64,000 nucleotides of DNA from Cacajao melanocephalus (GCA_963573385.1 CAUYLG010009086.1:1-64000); one strand, 5' to 3'; shown: positions 22,078 to 35,038, numbered from the stretch's first letter. The notes: generated from the letters alone by a model not told the origin. Program-made: numbers and translations.

Positions 22078-22540
22078 TAAGAGTTTTGTGTTATTTCTTC
22101 TTGTCCCTCTACTTCAGGATTATTCTTAATAGTCGATTATTTTTCAGTTGTTTTCTACCAGCCTTGTGGTGTCCCAGACCAGATGCAAGCCTTATAATGG
22201 TATTGAGCGCTACTGTCCAGGAGCAATAGTGCAAATCTAGCCACTGGCGTTAGAGAGAGGCTTGGCTTGACTTTGATGAGGTTGTGCCATTCCCTTTCTG
22301 CCTCCCTGGGTCTAGAGCTTTTTATAAAGTTAGACCCTTTTCAAGAACAGGTTGTGGGGGTTGCAACACTGCAGCCCCAATTTTAACCAATGAGTCTGAC
22401 TTTGTTGTACCATCTCACTAGTGAAATATTTAGTCCCTATTGTCATGCAAGATCAAAACTCCAAGCTACTGGGGTTTGATTCTGGGCCAACAGTAGAGCA
22501 GGCCTGTAGTTTTAGTTGTACATGTCATATTCAATTTTCA
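21380..22540 (-). mobile_element. L1M-type 5'-UTR/ORF1-region segment, antisense
   Basis: Phrases such as CTTCAAATATTTCTGTTTC, TTATCTTCTGGAACTCCTACTATGTGTGC, ATTGTCTCTTTGTTCAGC and the GC-richer 22,140-22,400 part resemble the complement of an old L1 5' region, of the same general kind as the block at 8,441-9,690. A GT microsatellite sits inside. Confidence 0.5.
22041..22076. repeat. (GT)18 microsatellite
   Basis: Eighteen perfect GT units. Likely polymorphic and able to adopt Z-DNA. Confidence 0.95.
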
Positions 22541-23260
22541 TCATTTTTTCTAGTCGATAGAGATGTTAAATATTTTTGTAAATGTCCGTCTTTGTGTCTA
22601 AATAATTTCTTTTCCATTCATTTAACATGCTTGATCAGTTTCAGAATGCTTAAATTTAGTCAATTTAAAACCAGAACTAAATTAAGGCAGCACATGTCCA
22701 GTTGCATTGATAATTACCTGGAGAAAAAACAACAAAAAATACTGCACCTATTTACTAGTAGAAACTCTATAGCTTGACATTTATATGCAGTTATCACTGT
22801 AAATCTTCAACCAGCACTAAGGTCAGCTGGCCTTCATTTTTTCCTAACACCTTCCTTTTTGAAGCCCTTTCTTTGACTTTTCATGTAATATTATTTATAA
22901 TTTAATATAATTCTATAAAAATATTGAGAGAGGGGAGAAAAATAATAATGAGAGCACAGTGTGATTTCTCTCAATCCCACGATATCCAGAGAATCTCAGT
23001 CTTACTAGAGGTCACTCTATGTAATTCAATATGCATCACATTAGTGATTTACTAAATATATTTTTAAAATCCTGGCTTGTTTTCTTATTATTAAGGTAAA
23101 ATTCCTCCAGCTTTCCAGTAGAAAGGTAAAAAATCCCCACTCCTTAAATCTGTATCTCTAGTATCTAGTTCTTCACGTGTATCAGAATTCAATAAACATT
23201 TGTTCAGTAATACTTGCAAAAGAGGCTGCGTACTTTCATTGTAGGCTTGTAGAATGAAAC
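22541..23260. other. Unassigned DNA
   Basis: AT-rich. A possible antisense L2 end at about 23,185-23,255 (TCAATAAACATTTGTTCAGTA) is too weak to call separately. Confidence 0.35.
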
Positions 23261-23261
23261 A

Positions 23262-23764
23262 CAGTTGACCCTTTAACAACACAAGGAGTTTGAACTGTGT
23301 GGGTACATTTATATGCAAGTTAAAAAAATGAACATTACAGTGAGTGTACCTGCCTCTTCTGCCTTTCATTTCACTTCCTCCACCTCTTCTGCCTCTGCCC
23401 GCACTCAGACAACAAGAACAAACCTCTTATTCCTCCTCCTCAGCTTACTCAATGTGAAGAAAATGAGGATGAAGACCTTTATAATGATCCACTTTCACTT
23501 AATGAATAGTAAAAATATTTTCTTTTCTTTATGATTTTCTTAATAACATCTTATTTCTTATAGCTTACTTTATTGTAAGAATATACCATATTATACATGT
23601 AAAATCCAAAATGTGTGTTAACCAACTGTTCATTTATCTGAAGACTTCCAATCAGTAGCAAGCTATTAATAGTTAGGTTTTGGGGGAGTCAAAAGTTATA
23701 TGTGGATTTTTGACTGTGCAGGGGTTCAGCACCCCTAACCTCTGCATTATTCAAGGGTCAACTG
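23262..23764. mobile_element. TcMar-Tigger non-autonomous element (MER44-like)
   Basis: The left end CAGTTGACCCTTTAACAAC and the right end ATTATTCAAGGGTCAACTG are terminal inverted repeats. The interior has GAGTTTGAACTGTGTGGGT, GAGGATGAAGACCTTTATAATG, TTTGGGGGAGTCAAAAGTTA and GACTGTGCAGGGGTTCAGC, known from Tigger-derived MER elements. TA follows the right end; the left TA is changed to CA. About 500 bases, so essentially complete, without a transposase gene. Confidence 0.85.
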
Positions 23765-23786
23765 TACATGCATTTAATATTTCTAG

Positions 23787-24073
<287 letters not shown>

Positions 24074-24077
24074 CTAG

Positions 24078-25010
24078 ACACTAAGTATGTCATGAAAAAA
24101 CCCAGGTAGTTGGAACAGTCCTGTCTCTACCATGTCTTACTGGAATGAACCATAGACAATGACACTTCACAGTCATTCCCACTGGATACTTATGGGGGCA
24201 GAAATTTAATGTATAATAATACATAGATGTGCAATATATGATTAAGCATGTATGATATTAGTACATTAGTTCATGTGGACAAGAGGAATGCACAAGGTAC
24301 ATAGTTACAGCATAATTTTGTGACTTTTTTTCAATACTGACATAGCAGTTAAAATAAAATTATTGTACTCCACATAGAGAATTCAGGGAATAGTTTAAGT
24401 AGACTTTCAGCTTGGGTGCTGGCCATGAAGTGAAATGCTTCTTTCCTGAAATTATCCTGGGGAGGAGGGTCCTCCATTTTTGGTTTTTAAGACCTGAGTA
24501 ATATAATTATACTATAAGGACGCCTTCATTTGAGCAACTTGTTTTCAATTAGACTAGTGAGTGGTATAAAAACAAGGATTAGAGAAAAGTATGTGATAGA
24601 TGTTGCTTGGCTGATTATTATATTCAATATAACAATAAACGTAATGACTATGAGATTTTTATGTCAAATTCTGTGGGCTTATTTATAAAATGTCATTTAG
24701 TTTTGTATTATTATTTCTGTATCTATTGCCATAGCGCTAGTTTAGTCCTTTATAACTTTTTTTTTGTACAAATTCAATTACTTTTAACTGGTTTCCCTAC
24801 CTTTAGTCTGTCTGATGGCTCTTAACATTTATGGGGTCTGGGACTTTTCTAAGAATCTGATGAGAACTATGAAACTTCTTCCTTGAAAATGCATTCCTTG
24901 AAATCCACATGTTATATAAACTTCAGTGGGGTTTATAAGGCCTGAAGCTGACATGTGAACTTCTAAAGTACTTCCACTTGAATCTATTAGATTTTTCTTA
25001 TTCATCATCC
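24078..25010. other. Unassigned DNA
   Basis: AT-rich. The part around 24,830-24,970 (GGGGTCTGGGACTTTTCTAAGAATCTGATGAG) may be an old DNA transposon relic, family not determined. Confidence 0.35.
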
Positions 25011-25011
25011 A

Positions 25012-25180
25012 TTTATGCATCAATGCTTTTGAGTATGCACTAAATTTGGCACACTTGTGTTAAGCTTTGGAAATACAAAGCCAGATAGGAAATGAGCTCT
25101 ACTCTTAAAAAACTCATCATAGTCTAGACTAGAGGAAGAAATATGTCCCATATATGTGATACAGTATTATAAGTATTTAT
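25012..25180 (-). repeat. L2 3'-end fragment, antisense
   Basis: TTATGCATCAATGCTTTTGAGTATGCACTAAATTTGGCACAC, then TTTGGAAATACAAAGCC and CTCTTAAAAAACTCATCATAGTCTAG follow the complement of the L2 terminus. Confidence 0.5.
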
Positions 25181-25365
25181 GGGCCACAGAGGAGGCCCCA
25201 TACAGAAAATTTTGGTTCTGTTAGGGGAATATTGAGTAAAGCCTTCATGAAACAGGTTAACTTTCCCAAAGGAATGCCTTTATTATTCTATTCCTATATT
25301 CAAAAAACTGCAGTGATGCTCTATTGAAATTTAAGAATCTTGTTAATGAGATTTCAATCTATTTT
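25181..25365. other. Unassigned DNA
   Basis: Nothing recognised. Confidence 0.4.
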
Positions 25366-25369
25366 TGTC

Positions 25370-25555
25370 TTGTTAATTATCAGCCAAGTCACATGGGGTA
25401 AATTACATAAAATCTTTGGATTTTAATTTTTCTCACCTATAATAATAAGAACAACAGTAGTAACAAACAAGAACTACTTTATAAAATTTTGGAGAAGAAT
25501 AATATTAATAAGTTCATCTGCAAGCATTGTACAATGCTTTACATTTATTATTTCT
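25370..25555 (+). repeat. MIR SINE
   Basis: CAAGTCACATGGGGTAAATTACATAAAATC, TTTTCTCACCTATAATAATAAGAACAACAG and the tail CAAGCATTGTACAATGC match MIR order, strongly diverged. Confidence 0.55.
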
Positions 25556-25564
25556 AGTGTATCA

Positions 25565-25800
25565 AAATGGCTAAAGATGAAGACTTTGGGGTCAGAAAAA
25601 TCTCTCATCTTTCCTGGCTTTGCCAATTTTTGTCTGTCTGATCTGGGGCAAGTAATTCTACCTGCTTATTTATTTCCTCATCTGCACAAAAGGAATGATA
25701 ACATGCCTCCCGAGGATAATGGAAAGGATTAAATCAGACAATACAATTTATCTGAGCATGGTGCATAGTACAATACTAGATGCTCTTATTACTATTGGAA
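25565..25800 (+). repeat. MIR SINE
   Basis: Good MIR order: TGGCTTTGCCAATTT, GGGGCAAGTAATTCTACCTG, TTATTTCCTCATCTGCACAAAAGGAATGATAAC, GGAAAGGATTAAATCAGACAATAC, GAGCATGGTGCATAGTAC, ATGCTCTTATTACTATT. Confidence 0.75.
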
Positions 25801-25819
25801 AAAGTGTCTTTTTAGTGCA

Positions 25820-25935
25820 TGTAATTATCACCATTTATAGGTAAAGAAACTGATGTCCATATAGTTAAATAACTTTCTCATACAGGTCATACAGGCATGG
25901 AAATGTACAGTTGGCATTCAAGTGTCTTTGACTTC
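25820..25935 (+). repeat. MIR fragment
   Basis: ATCACCATTTATAGGTAAAGAAACTGATGTCCATATAGTTAAATAACTTTCTCATACAGGTCATACAGGCATGG matches the MIR 3' half. It is a second MIR directly after another in the same orientation. Confidence 0.65.
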
Positions 25936-26070
25936 AAAGGTTATGTTTAATTCAAGGCTGGGGAGGGGTTAATGTAGAGGTGGAGAGAGAACAAGGAAGA
26001 GTAGAGATGGCCCTGGCATATTTCTTGGTATGTAGTTATTAAATTCACTCTCTTTTTAAACATTCTGTTT
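25936..26070. other. Unassigned DNA
   Basis: Nothing recognised. Confidence 0.4.
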
Positions 26071-26074
26071 CAGT

Positions 26075-26455
26075 TTGTATTTTCTACTTCAGCTAGTCTT
26101 ATCCATCATTGACCCAGAACAACTCCTTTATCTATGCTATGTCCTAACCTTGTCTTCTACTTTCAATTCCTACTCCTTTTCTGAGCCCTGGGGAAGACCC
26201 ACTGCCTTTTGGAAGCTGAATAGACCACATCTTCTGGGAGCAATCTTTTGTAGCCTTCAGGCTCCATAACACTTATTTTCTGTATCACTTACTTGGCAAT
26301 AATCTTACCCAGCTCTTTATTGTTACCTTTTAGGTCTGTATATTTTTATCACCTCCTGGAGATCATACCTCTTTGTAAGTAGGAACCATAATGTAACTCA
26401 GCTTGCAGCACTGTCTGACATACTAACCTTCGATGCATATCTCATTATTGATTGA
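26075..26455 (+). repeat. L2-like fragment
   Basis: CTCTTTATTGTTACCTTTTAGGTCTGTATATTTTTATCACC, GTAAGTAGGAACCATAATG and GCACTGTCTGACATACTAACC resemble the L2 3' UTR (GCACTTATCACC, GTAAGCTCCATGAGGGC, AGTGCCTGGCACATAG). Upstream 250 bases are weaker. Confidence 0.4.
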
Positions 26456-27475
26456 GTTTTTTTGGGAGATGATTTTAAAAGGCATCTTGCTTCACTGTGA
26501 GCAGAATTATGAAATCATAATGTCAGTCATAGGGAAAATACAGTTCTATTTGTGTACTGAGTTTCTTTAGAAACATTTCTAATGTGAAGAGTAATGAACA
26601 CTTTTTTATTCTTGTAGCTGAAAGATGAATGAAAAGATAATAATAAGATGGCTTTGTAAAAAATAATGACATCAAAGGAAATCTCATAAAATACTAGAGA
26701 ATTTATCATTTTGCGTTGCTTCTTTTTCTCTTTTTTTCCTGTGCTGGAAAAAATAAGTTACTAGAGCACTTTACGTGTCCATCTTATAGCCTTGTTAATA
26801 TAACAGTAACGTTTGTAACAGTGTGTTATTTACTTGCCATATTTAACACATGGATGTCAGAGAGTGGGTACAATTCTCTGTTGAAAGTATGTTATTCATT
26901 ATGCAGTTCTTCATATTCACTTGTGACACTGTGTTATATAATTTATGAGAAAAGGATACTTAAAGGTAAAAAATAAAGGTGATGTTTTAATTTTTTTCTC
27001 AGTGGATTTTTTTTAATCCTTAGGATGTTGCTTTTACAAATTATGGGTAAGTTTTTGCTTTCTCCTTCTCTCTCCTTGTACTCAGACCATTTCTGGTAGA
27101 TAAGAAAGACTTAGGGAATGGAAGACCGCAAACAGATGGGCACTGGCACCTTAGGTGTGATTTTGTCAGACTGCATTCTGTCCTGGAGGAAATGTTGTTA
27201 TTGTGGTAACTAAGCATAAGGCATTATGGTCATGCCATGTTGATTTTGGGAATCAAAAAATAACACTTTCACTTGTGTCTGACAGAAAATCAGTTTACTT
27301 AATAGTTTTGCCCTTAACCTTAAGTGGAAGAAAATGGAACTAAAAAATTTAAATTTATGTGGTTTTAAGGAATGATTAGATATTGTCTCACAGGGGATTT
27401 TGGCACTGTGCTTGTGAAATAATGAATTTTTTTTGTTTTGTTTTGTTTTTCAATGGCCAATTCTCAGTCTTCATT
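26456..27475. other. Unassigned DNA
   Basis: About 1 kb, AT-rich; short frames only. No repeat or gene recognised. Confidence 0.4.
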
Positions 27476-27479
27476 GTAG

Positions 27480-28818
27480 TTGACCTCTCAGAGCATATGA
27501 TGCAGTTGCTCACACTCTCTTCCTCGATATCTTTTCTTCACATGGTTTCTAGGACCTCAAATCCCTGTGGTTTTAATCCTACTTCACTGGCTGGTTTTTC
27601 TCAGTCTTGTTAACTGATGCTTCTCTTCTGCCTGTCCCCTGATTGTTAGAGTATCTCAGCACACTCACTTCCTTGGTGATTGCATCCAGTCTCATAGCTT
27701 ATGTACTAAGTACATGCGAACAGATCCCAAATTTACATCTCTTTTCCAGATCTTTAGCCTGACCCACAGATGTCAGTATCTGCTATTGACTTGACTTCTC
27801 TATTTGAATGTCTAACAGATATCCCATGCCAGACCTGTCTGAAACCCTCCCCTTCCAGACCTATTTCATTCTCGGTATTCTCTATCTCATTTAATGGCAC
27901 TTCCATCATTCCAGTTAGTAAACCAGAAATAGTGGTCTAATCTTTTACTCCTTTCTTTTACTGAAATCCCACATCTAATCCATTATGAAATCCTGTTGGC
28001 TATAGTTTCAAAATATATATAAATTTCATTCATATTTTATTACTTTCATTCTACCACTCTGACTCAAATAATCATCAGCTTTTGTCTGGATAACCATAAT
28101 GGCATCCTAAGTTAACTTGCATGTCTCCTCCTACCATTGTCCCCCACATCCCAACCCCTTCAATGGTCTAAACCCAGCAGAGAAGCCAGAGGGATCTTTC
28201 TAAAAAGTGGGTCAGATCTTGCTGCTCCTTGCTCAAGACTCTGAAGTAATTTCCCTTTCTACCCAGAGAAAGCAAAGGTAAATTAGTGGCTTTAAGACCC
28301 TGCATGATCTCACCTCTGCTACTTCTCTGATTTTATCTCTAGCTACTCTTCTCCTTGCTTCTACTTTACTGGCCTCTGCTTTTTCGCAATACGCAGGAAC
28401 GTTCTTGGCCTTTCCTTTGCCTACAATTCTCTTCCCCTATGTATCCTTCTTGCTAATTATCTCAACTCCCTAATGTCACTTCCCAAACGACATGATTCCA
28501 ATGAGGCCTATGTTTCCTGAGCACTCTATTTAAATTGGCACCGCTTTTCCCCGTGTCTAACCACCCAACTCTCCAGATACCCCTTATCTTACTCTATTTT
28601 CCTTTTTTCAAAAAAAAAAGTATTTAGAAATTATCATCTTCTTACACAATATATTTTACTTATATCGTGTTTATTTTTTAACTGTCTTTTTCTGTTGAAT
28701 TGTAAACTTCATGTTTACAATGGCCTGTACTCATTTTGCTCATTGATGTATCCAGAGATGCTAGAAGGTTCTGGCACAATGTAGGCACGAATAAATATTT
28801 GGGTAATGAATGAATGAA
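27480..28818 (+). mobile_element. L2 LINE, 3' portion including ORF2 end
   Basis: The longest L2 copy in the window. Recognisable blocks in order: ATTGCATCCAGTCTCATAGC, CCCAAATTTACATCTC, TTTGAATGTCTAACAGATATC, TAATGGCACTTCCATCATTCCAG, CCCACATCTAATCCATTATG, AAATCCTGTTGGCTATAG, AGCCAGAGGGATCTTTC, ACCCTGCATGATCTCACC, TCAACTCCC...CACTTCCC, and the end GGCACAATGTAGGCACGAATAAATATTTGGGTAATGAATG. Frames are broken throughout, so no reverse transcriptase is encoded. Confidence 0.8.
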
Positions 28819-29692
28819 TGGGTGAATGAGTAGTGGAAAAGCAGTGACCTGACAGCTTCTTCATTGCTTGATGTTATGGGCTAGTTCAGTATTGGACAGA
28901 TTGTCTCACCACAGTCTGATTATTGCTGTTTCTTTTAAAGAGAAAGGCTATTCGGCTAGTTAGGATTTTAGTGTATTTAATGGGCCTCATGAAACTCTTC
29001 TTATTCTTCTCCCTTCTGGGAGGCTTTATTTTGTTTCAATCTACTTTTCTTTCAATTTCCTGGTGATGAAAGAGGAGGTTACTGAGGAAATGGTAACGTT
29101 ATGCTTTGATTGTACATTTGAATTGCTGCACAAAACTAGGAGTTGATATCACAACACCATTTTCTTTTCAAATACATCTGTATTATGACAAGACTTAAAT
29201 AATTTCTGGGGGAAAATAATGTAAGTATTAACTAAGTATGAGCACAGCTACCATGCAGTAATAAATACTCTTATCTGATAAGTGGATCTTGGGGAGGTTT
29301 TCTGACTCCTTCACATAGCACTGTTCTAATTTCTGGACCTCTGTCTTTATTGTGATAAGATAAGGCTGATTGCCATGGAAAGCAAGCCAGGCTGGGAAAG
29401 GTCTGGAGTAGGAGTGTAACTCTCACTAGTATTGCAGTGAGTAGTATTTTCAGTAATTTTTAGTAATTACGATATTGAGTAATAATAAGAATAAAGGAAG
29501 CATGCCGTATTCTGTTCCAGTTTCTGAGTATCATAGCACTGAATGGAAGTAGACTTTCCTGCCGTTTCTTCTATCATTTAACATCTGTTTCTTACGGTGA
29601 CTGAGAGTTAACAAATAAACATCTGTCATCTTATTATATAAGGAAAGCTTTTCTCTTTCTTTAAATAAATTTTCATTTGATGGTGCTTAGAA
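28819..29692. other. Unassigned DNA
   Basis: No element recognised. Confidence 0.4.
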
Positions 29693-30270
29693 TGTGGTAG
29701 ATGATCTCCAAAGATGGCTGTCCAACAATTTTCCCATTTCCTGTAAGTGCGTTGCACTTCTCCCATCAAGAGGAAAAATCTATTCTCTGCACATCCCTCT
29801 CTCTTTAACCTAGGCTGACTTTGTAACTTGCTTTGAATAATAGAATACAACAGACAAAAAAGTAATCCTGAATCAGTTCTGGGCCTGGTTTTAGGAGGGG
29901 TGGCAGCTTTTGATTTTGCTCCCCAAGAACGATTTGCCATGATGAGGGAAATCCAGGTTGTCCTGAGGGTGAGAAGAAACCCATGGAGAGGCCTTAGAAG
30001 ATAAGTTCCTATATATAGATAGAGGTCACCTGGAGAAAAGCTGAGGGGGCCAGCTGACAATCAGTGCCAACATTCCCGCCCTATGATGAGATCTTGACTC
30101 TTTCATTCTAACTCAGATACCAGATAAATGCAGCTGCATGAGTGACCCAAAATCACATGAAGTAGAAGAACCCATTCTAGCTATAGATTTGTGAAAAATA
30201 ATAAATTGCTGTTGTTTTAAGCTATTAACTTTTGGGATGGTTTGCTATATTGCAATAAATAACTTATGCA
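29693..30270 (+). mobile_element. MaLR solo LTR, old MLT1-type
   Basis: CTTTGTAACTTGCTTTGAATAATAGAATACAACAGAC, TGGGCCTGGTTTTAGG, a GAAACCCATGGAGAGGCC block, GAGGGGGCCAGCTGACAATCAGTGCC and the end TGCTGTTGTTTTAAGC, TTTTGGGATGGTTTGCTAT, GCAATAAATAACTTATGCA match the older MLT1 LTR layout. A 144-codon antisense frame across it has no retroviral motif. Confidence 0.75.
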
Positions 30271-33200
30271 ATGAACTTTTGAGTATCAGAGGAGTTTGTT
30301 TTAACCTTTAATTTCAGATCTTGCTTTAAGTTATTTGGTGATTTTCCACAAACTTAAGAAAATGGTTTATTCCATTTGGGAAAGACATGTAGAGTAACTA
30401 GAAGATAGAGACTGCTGGTGGGTTGGAAAATGGCAGAGCTTCTCGGGGTGTCAGGGAGGTGAGGCTATAGGGTCTGTCTTGTCACAGGACTGCATGACCC
30501 CATGTCCACAAGATGACCTGGGAGAGAGATGTTTGTGAGAGGAAGGGTAGGAATAAGGGCCAGGAGTTTGATTTGTTTTTTCCTTAGGGTAAGTACAGGA
30601 TTTTTCCTTAGGATAACTGACTGATGTCTTGACACAGTCAAGATTTTAAAAGACAGTGACTTGGGGAGATGAAATCTAGAGATAGCAACACCTTATTCAC
30701 TGTGTGTTAATGATAGATGTGTAGAGGGCAGGTGTTCACTTAGGTTTGGATATAAATTATGAAGGGATTTTTCCCCAAAAAAGAAATAGTGATATATTTG
30801 AAGTTGTTGGATATGTATTTCTGATCTATCTGTTTTCAAGAATTTTTACCTTTTTATAGACTCATTTCAACTCTGCATTTGAAACCAGATGGCTTATTCT
30901 TGAACTGCAAGACTGAATATATTAACCTTTAATGTAAATGCACTTACTCATTGAGCAGTTGGTTACTCCTACATCTTTCTAAATGACCTTGATGATAAAA
31001 GAACCACTTTTTAATTCTTACTTTTTTTTAATGCTTACTAGGAATTTTTATTGAAAGTTACCAAACCATCTGATTTAGATGTTTTAAAATGTAAAAGTCA
31101 GAAACAAGTTGGCATTGCTAAGGTACTATGGATGAAAGGGTTGCCACCACTCTATAATCTTGAGTTGTAAAGAAACAATTTGGGTTATTTTCTGTGTGGG
31201 CTGGCAAGTGAGCTTTTTGTGGGCTACAACTGGTAAAACAAAGATAGATTCAAGCTGTGAAATGCATTCAAGAGTAAAAAGCAATAAACGACAAGAGTCC
31301 TGTTTTGTCAGATATGTTTGTGACTGTTGTGCAGGTTCTGATTATGGGGAAAAATGCCTTTTAAAAATTTTGGAATGATGGGTCTCCCATAATGGAGATA
31401 GATTGGTTTGGCTGCAAAAGAGAACAGATGGAAAGCTTTATCTTCAACTAGTGCTATCAGTTAGTTTCTCCTTATCACTTAAAAATCATATGTTCTTAAT
31501 AGTTTTTAAAGTTCAATTCCCCCCCCCCACCCCGTTTTATAGTCTTTTAAAACTTTTACATACTACTATTTTCTGGTGCTGGCCTGTTCTAAAAACTATT
31601 CTTGAATGTACTACAATCTGTAAAAGATCAGGCATTGTAAGAATTTCTTTTTGAATTGTATCAAGCTACTTAGCGCCATTTAAAAATGACCTTGATAGAG
31701 TTCAGTGCAGCTGTGGCTAAATTCCACCAAATGTCAAAAGTTTTATTCATTGTTATTCTTTATGCTCAAGGAAAGAAAAGTGAGGCAAAATTATTCACTC
31801 CTATTAGGTTATTACTAAGGAGAAAATAAATAAGTATGCTGAGATTGAAGTGCTTTGCAGGGACGTGGGATGAAATACCTTGGCATTGATTGTTAAATAT
31901 AAAAGTGGAAGGTAAATGTGGAATTAGGTGAAGGGGAAAGCATCTTTACAATTTGACTTTTTTTTTATGTTAAGAAAATGAGCTGTAATTCTAGCCATTG
32001 CAAATCCAGTGGGTTCTTTCCTTCTTATTACCACATTCAAATCCTGTTTATATAAAGATCTCAAGGACATTTACTTCAACTAAAACTTTTCCTTTTAATG
32101 TGCATTTAAAAAATTACATTCTTTCTAAAATGGTGTTGCAATTTTAACCTCAGCAATTTTGCATAGCATAGTTTTCACATTATAGGGACAGAGTTGAAGA
32201 GATTTTTCTGACAACTTAATTGATTTGTTTTTAGTGTTCTTTGGCTTATGTGCTTGGGATAAAAATAACTGTTTGAGGTGATCTCATTTTAACTACGCAA
32301 GATTTCAAGTGCATTGCATACAGGATCTTCATCTTCATTTATATTTCAGAGTGTTCCTGTTGGTGATTGCAGAATTTGATTCTGATATTATTTGTTGTTA
32401 TTTTGTTGCTTGTCAGAAAGCAGATTTAGTAGTTTAAGGGAAAACCATCAATAAAAATTGCTTGCTTTCGTGATTTGGTTTCATCTATCAGCAAGAAATA
32501 TTGATGTTTGTAGGCAGAAACTGCTTAGATTTTTCTTTCTGACCAAATGAGTATGAGGTGGCATTCATTACTCTAATGGATAAATGGCCTAGTGCCTATT
32601 GATATTATTCACGTTTGTTCACTCACTCTGAGTAAACTTTATTTTTTTCAATATGATATCTGAGGTAGTAATAAACTTGGTATTGTAGTGTCTGAAGCAC
32701 ATAAAATTCATTCTGTCATTTTGTTTTAAAAATAATGTTAGTTATTTACAATATTAAGTCATTTTTTAGTAAAAACTGCTTTAAGATGCTTAATAAACCA
32801 GCGTTTTTCCTATTTATGATTTAATTGAAACATTTCAAAATGCATTCTGTTCATTAAATCTTCTTCATCTTTAAAGCTGGTAGTAATACATTCTTTAAGC
32901 AGGTCTTTAAAAAGTATTACAACATTTAGCATTTAATGTATACATTTTGGATGACTTTGAAATCTTTCAAATTACTATTTGCTAGATTATGGATAGGAAT
33001 AATATTATGCCTGTGTGGTTTTGGATATATTGATGCATTCTAATAAGGTATAAAATTAAGATACAAAAATCAATGTCCTATGTATTTTGGTTAGACAATT
33101 TGATGAAAGAGAAACTTATGTACAATGGCAGCATAATAGGAATAATCTTAAGAAATGTAAAAGAACTATACGAAAAAAAAAACCTTTGAAGACTTGATTA

Positions 33201-33325
33201 TGTGAAATTATAATCTTTGTTCTTGGATAAGACAACTCCACATTACAGAGATGTCGGTTATCTCCATGTTAGAGAGAATCCATGATCCCAATAACAATGG
33301 CAATCAGTTTTTTTTTTTTCTTTCT
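30271..33325. other. Unassigned single-copy-looking DNA (about 3 kb)
   Basis: The longest stretch in the first half with no repeat I can name. It holds only short open frames, a C run (31,520-31,529) and AT-rich text. I see no CpG island, splice-flanked exon or RNA gene. It could hold conserved non-coding elements, which cannot be judged from one species. Confidence 0.4.
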
Positions 33326-33329
33326 GGAG

Positions 33330-34476
33330 TTAGACAAGTTGGTAATAAAATTGATGTAGACAAATCATGAAAAAGGAACTAAGAAAATCCTAAAAAACAA
33401 CAGCCATAAAAGGGATATTAAAATATATTAGAAAGCCTTTATAACTAAACCAGGGTAGTATTAGTGTATAATTTGATAGTCTAATGGAACAGAATGGAAG
33501 TTCCAGGAATAGACCCAAATGCATGTTGAAATTTAGTATCTAATAAAGATGCTATCCAAGCTTTCTGTGGAAGAGATGAGCTTTAGAAAAAATAGTGTTG
33601 AGAAAACTGGCCATTTCCAAAAAGATAAAATTGCATCTATGCTTTATATAAAACATTAGAATAAATGACAAATGGATCAGAGACTTAAGTGAAAAAAACA
33701 AAAACATTCAAGTACCAAAAGATAACATCACTGAATTCCTCTACAGGAAAGCCTTTCTATTTATGACTCAAAATTGAGAAGTAATAAAATGAAAGATTGA
33801 TTAACTTGACTACATAAAACTTTTGCAGAGGAAAAAAATACCAGCAAAGTCTAAAGACAAATTACTAACTAGGGGGAAATATTTATAACTTCTGTAACAG
33901 ACAGCAGGCCAATTTACTTAATATGTGAAGGGACTAATAAAAAGTGAGGGGAAATAAGGTCAAAACTTGATAGAAAAAAATGGGCAAAAGACATAAACAG
34001 TTCACAGAGGAAGATATCTAATGACATTTAAATATGTGAAAAGATTGAAAGTACGTTTTTACCTTTGAGATTGGGGAATACACAAAACTTTGACAATACA
34101 CTTTGTTGCTGAGTCTGTAGGGAAACAGAAATTTATACACACTGTTATTGTGAGGGCAAAATGTTATAATCCTTATGAAAGGGAATTTGGCAACATCTAA
34201 TAAAATTAAATGTGCACTTACATAAAGACCATTTTTAGGGACTTATTTTTGAGATACTTGTATACAAATATAAAATAACAAATATAGAGAGTTATTGATT
34301 ATATCACTGTAAAAGAAAAATATGGGAAATAAATGCTCAGCTATGAAAAATTGGTTACACAGCACACAATAGAATACTATACAGTCAGGAAAACACAGTC
34401 TTTAGAAATTGAGAGCAATTAATTTATGTAGTTTATTTTTATGTGGAAAAAATAGGTGCCAAAGAGTATATGTAGT
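33330..34476 (+). mobile_element. Old L1 ORF2 3'-part, sense
   Basis: L1 ORF2 order is visible in sense: CTAATGGAACAGAATGGAAG, GAGAAAACTGGCCATTTCC, AATGGATCAGAGACTTAAGT, ACTACATAAAACTTTTGCAGAG, TGGGCAAAAGACATAAACAG, TTCACAGAGGAAGATATC, AATAGAATACTATACAGTC. Many indels and stops, hence an inactive ancient copy (L1M class). An MLT1 LTR splits it from its last part. Confidence 0.7.
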
Positions 34477-35038
34477 TGTGGCAGGCAGCTTCTGATACAT
34501 AGTTTAGTGGTTCCCACTTCCTGGTGTTCAAAGCCTTTGTAATACTCTCTCCTTGAGTGCAGGTGGACTTTGTGACTTGCTTCTCACAAATAAATTACTG
34601 CAAAAGTGATGGGGTGTTATTTCTATGACTAGGTTATAAAGACTGTGACCTCTGTCTTGCTGATATTCTCTCTCCCTGGGTTATCTCCCAGGAAAGCCTC
34701 TTGCAAACAGCCAGCAACAAAGTGAGGTTCCCAGTCCCGTAGCTTGTGAGAAACTGTATCATGCTAGCAACCGTGGAGTGAGATAGGAAGCGGATACTGC
34801 TTTAGCTGAATGTTAAGATGACTGCAGCCTGGCCTGACACCTTGATTGTAGCCGGGTTAAGGACCCTGGGCTGACGCTGTAATAACAGTCTCATGAAGAC
34901 TGTGAAGCAGAGGACCCACCTAGGTGAACTATGTCTGAATTCCTGACCCATGAAAACTGTGAGATATTAAATATTTATCATTCTAAGTTGATAAGTTTTG
35001 CAGTCACAGGTTATGCAGCAGTAGATAGATAACAACCA
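34477..35038 (+). mobile_element. MaLR solo LTR, MLT1-type, inserted in L1
   Basis: Begins TGTGGCAGGCAGCTTCTGA, then CCTTGAGTGCAGGTGGACTTTGTGACTTGC, AAAAGTGATGGGGTG, GGTTATAAAGACTGTGACCTCTGTCTTGC, and ends AAACTGTGAGATATTAAAT, TTATGCAGCAGTAGATAGATAAC. L1 text lies on both sides, so the LTR integrated into the older L1. Confidence 0.75.

Noticed and set aside
29626..30060. 144-codon antisense frame
   Set aside because: Lies across an MLT1 LTR; LTRs of this family are non-coding.
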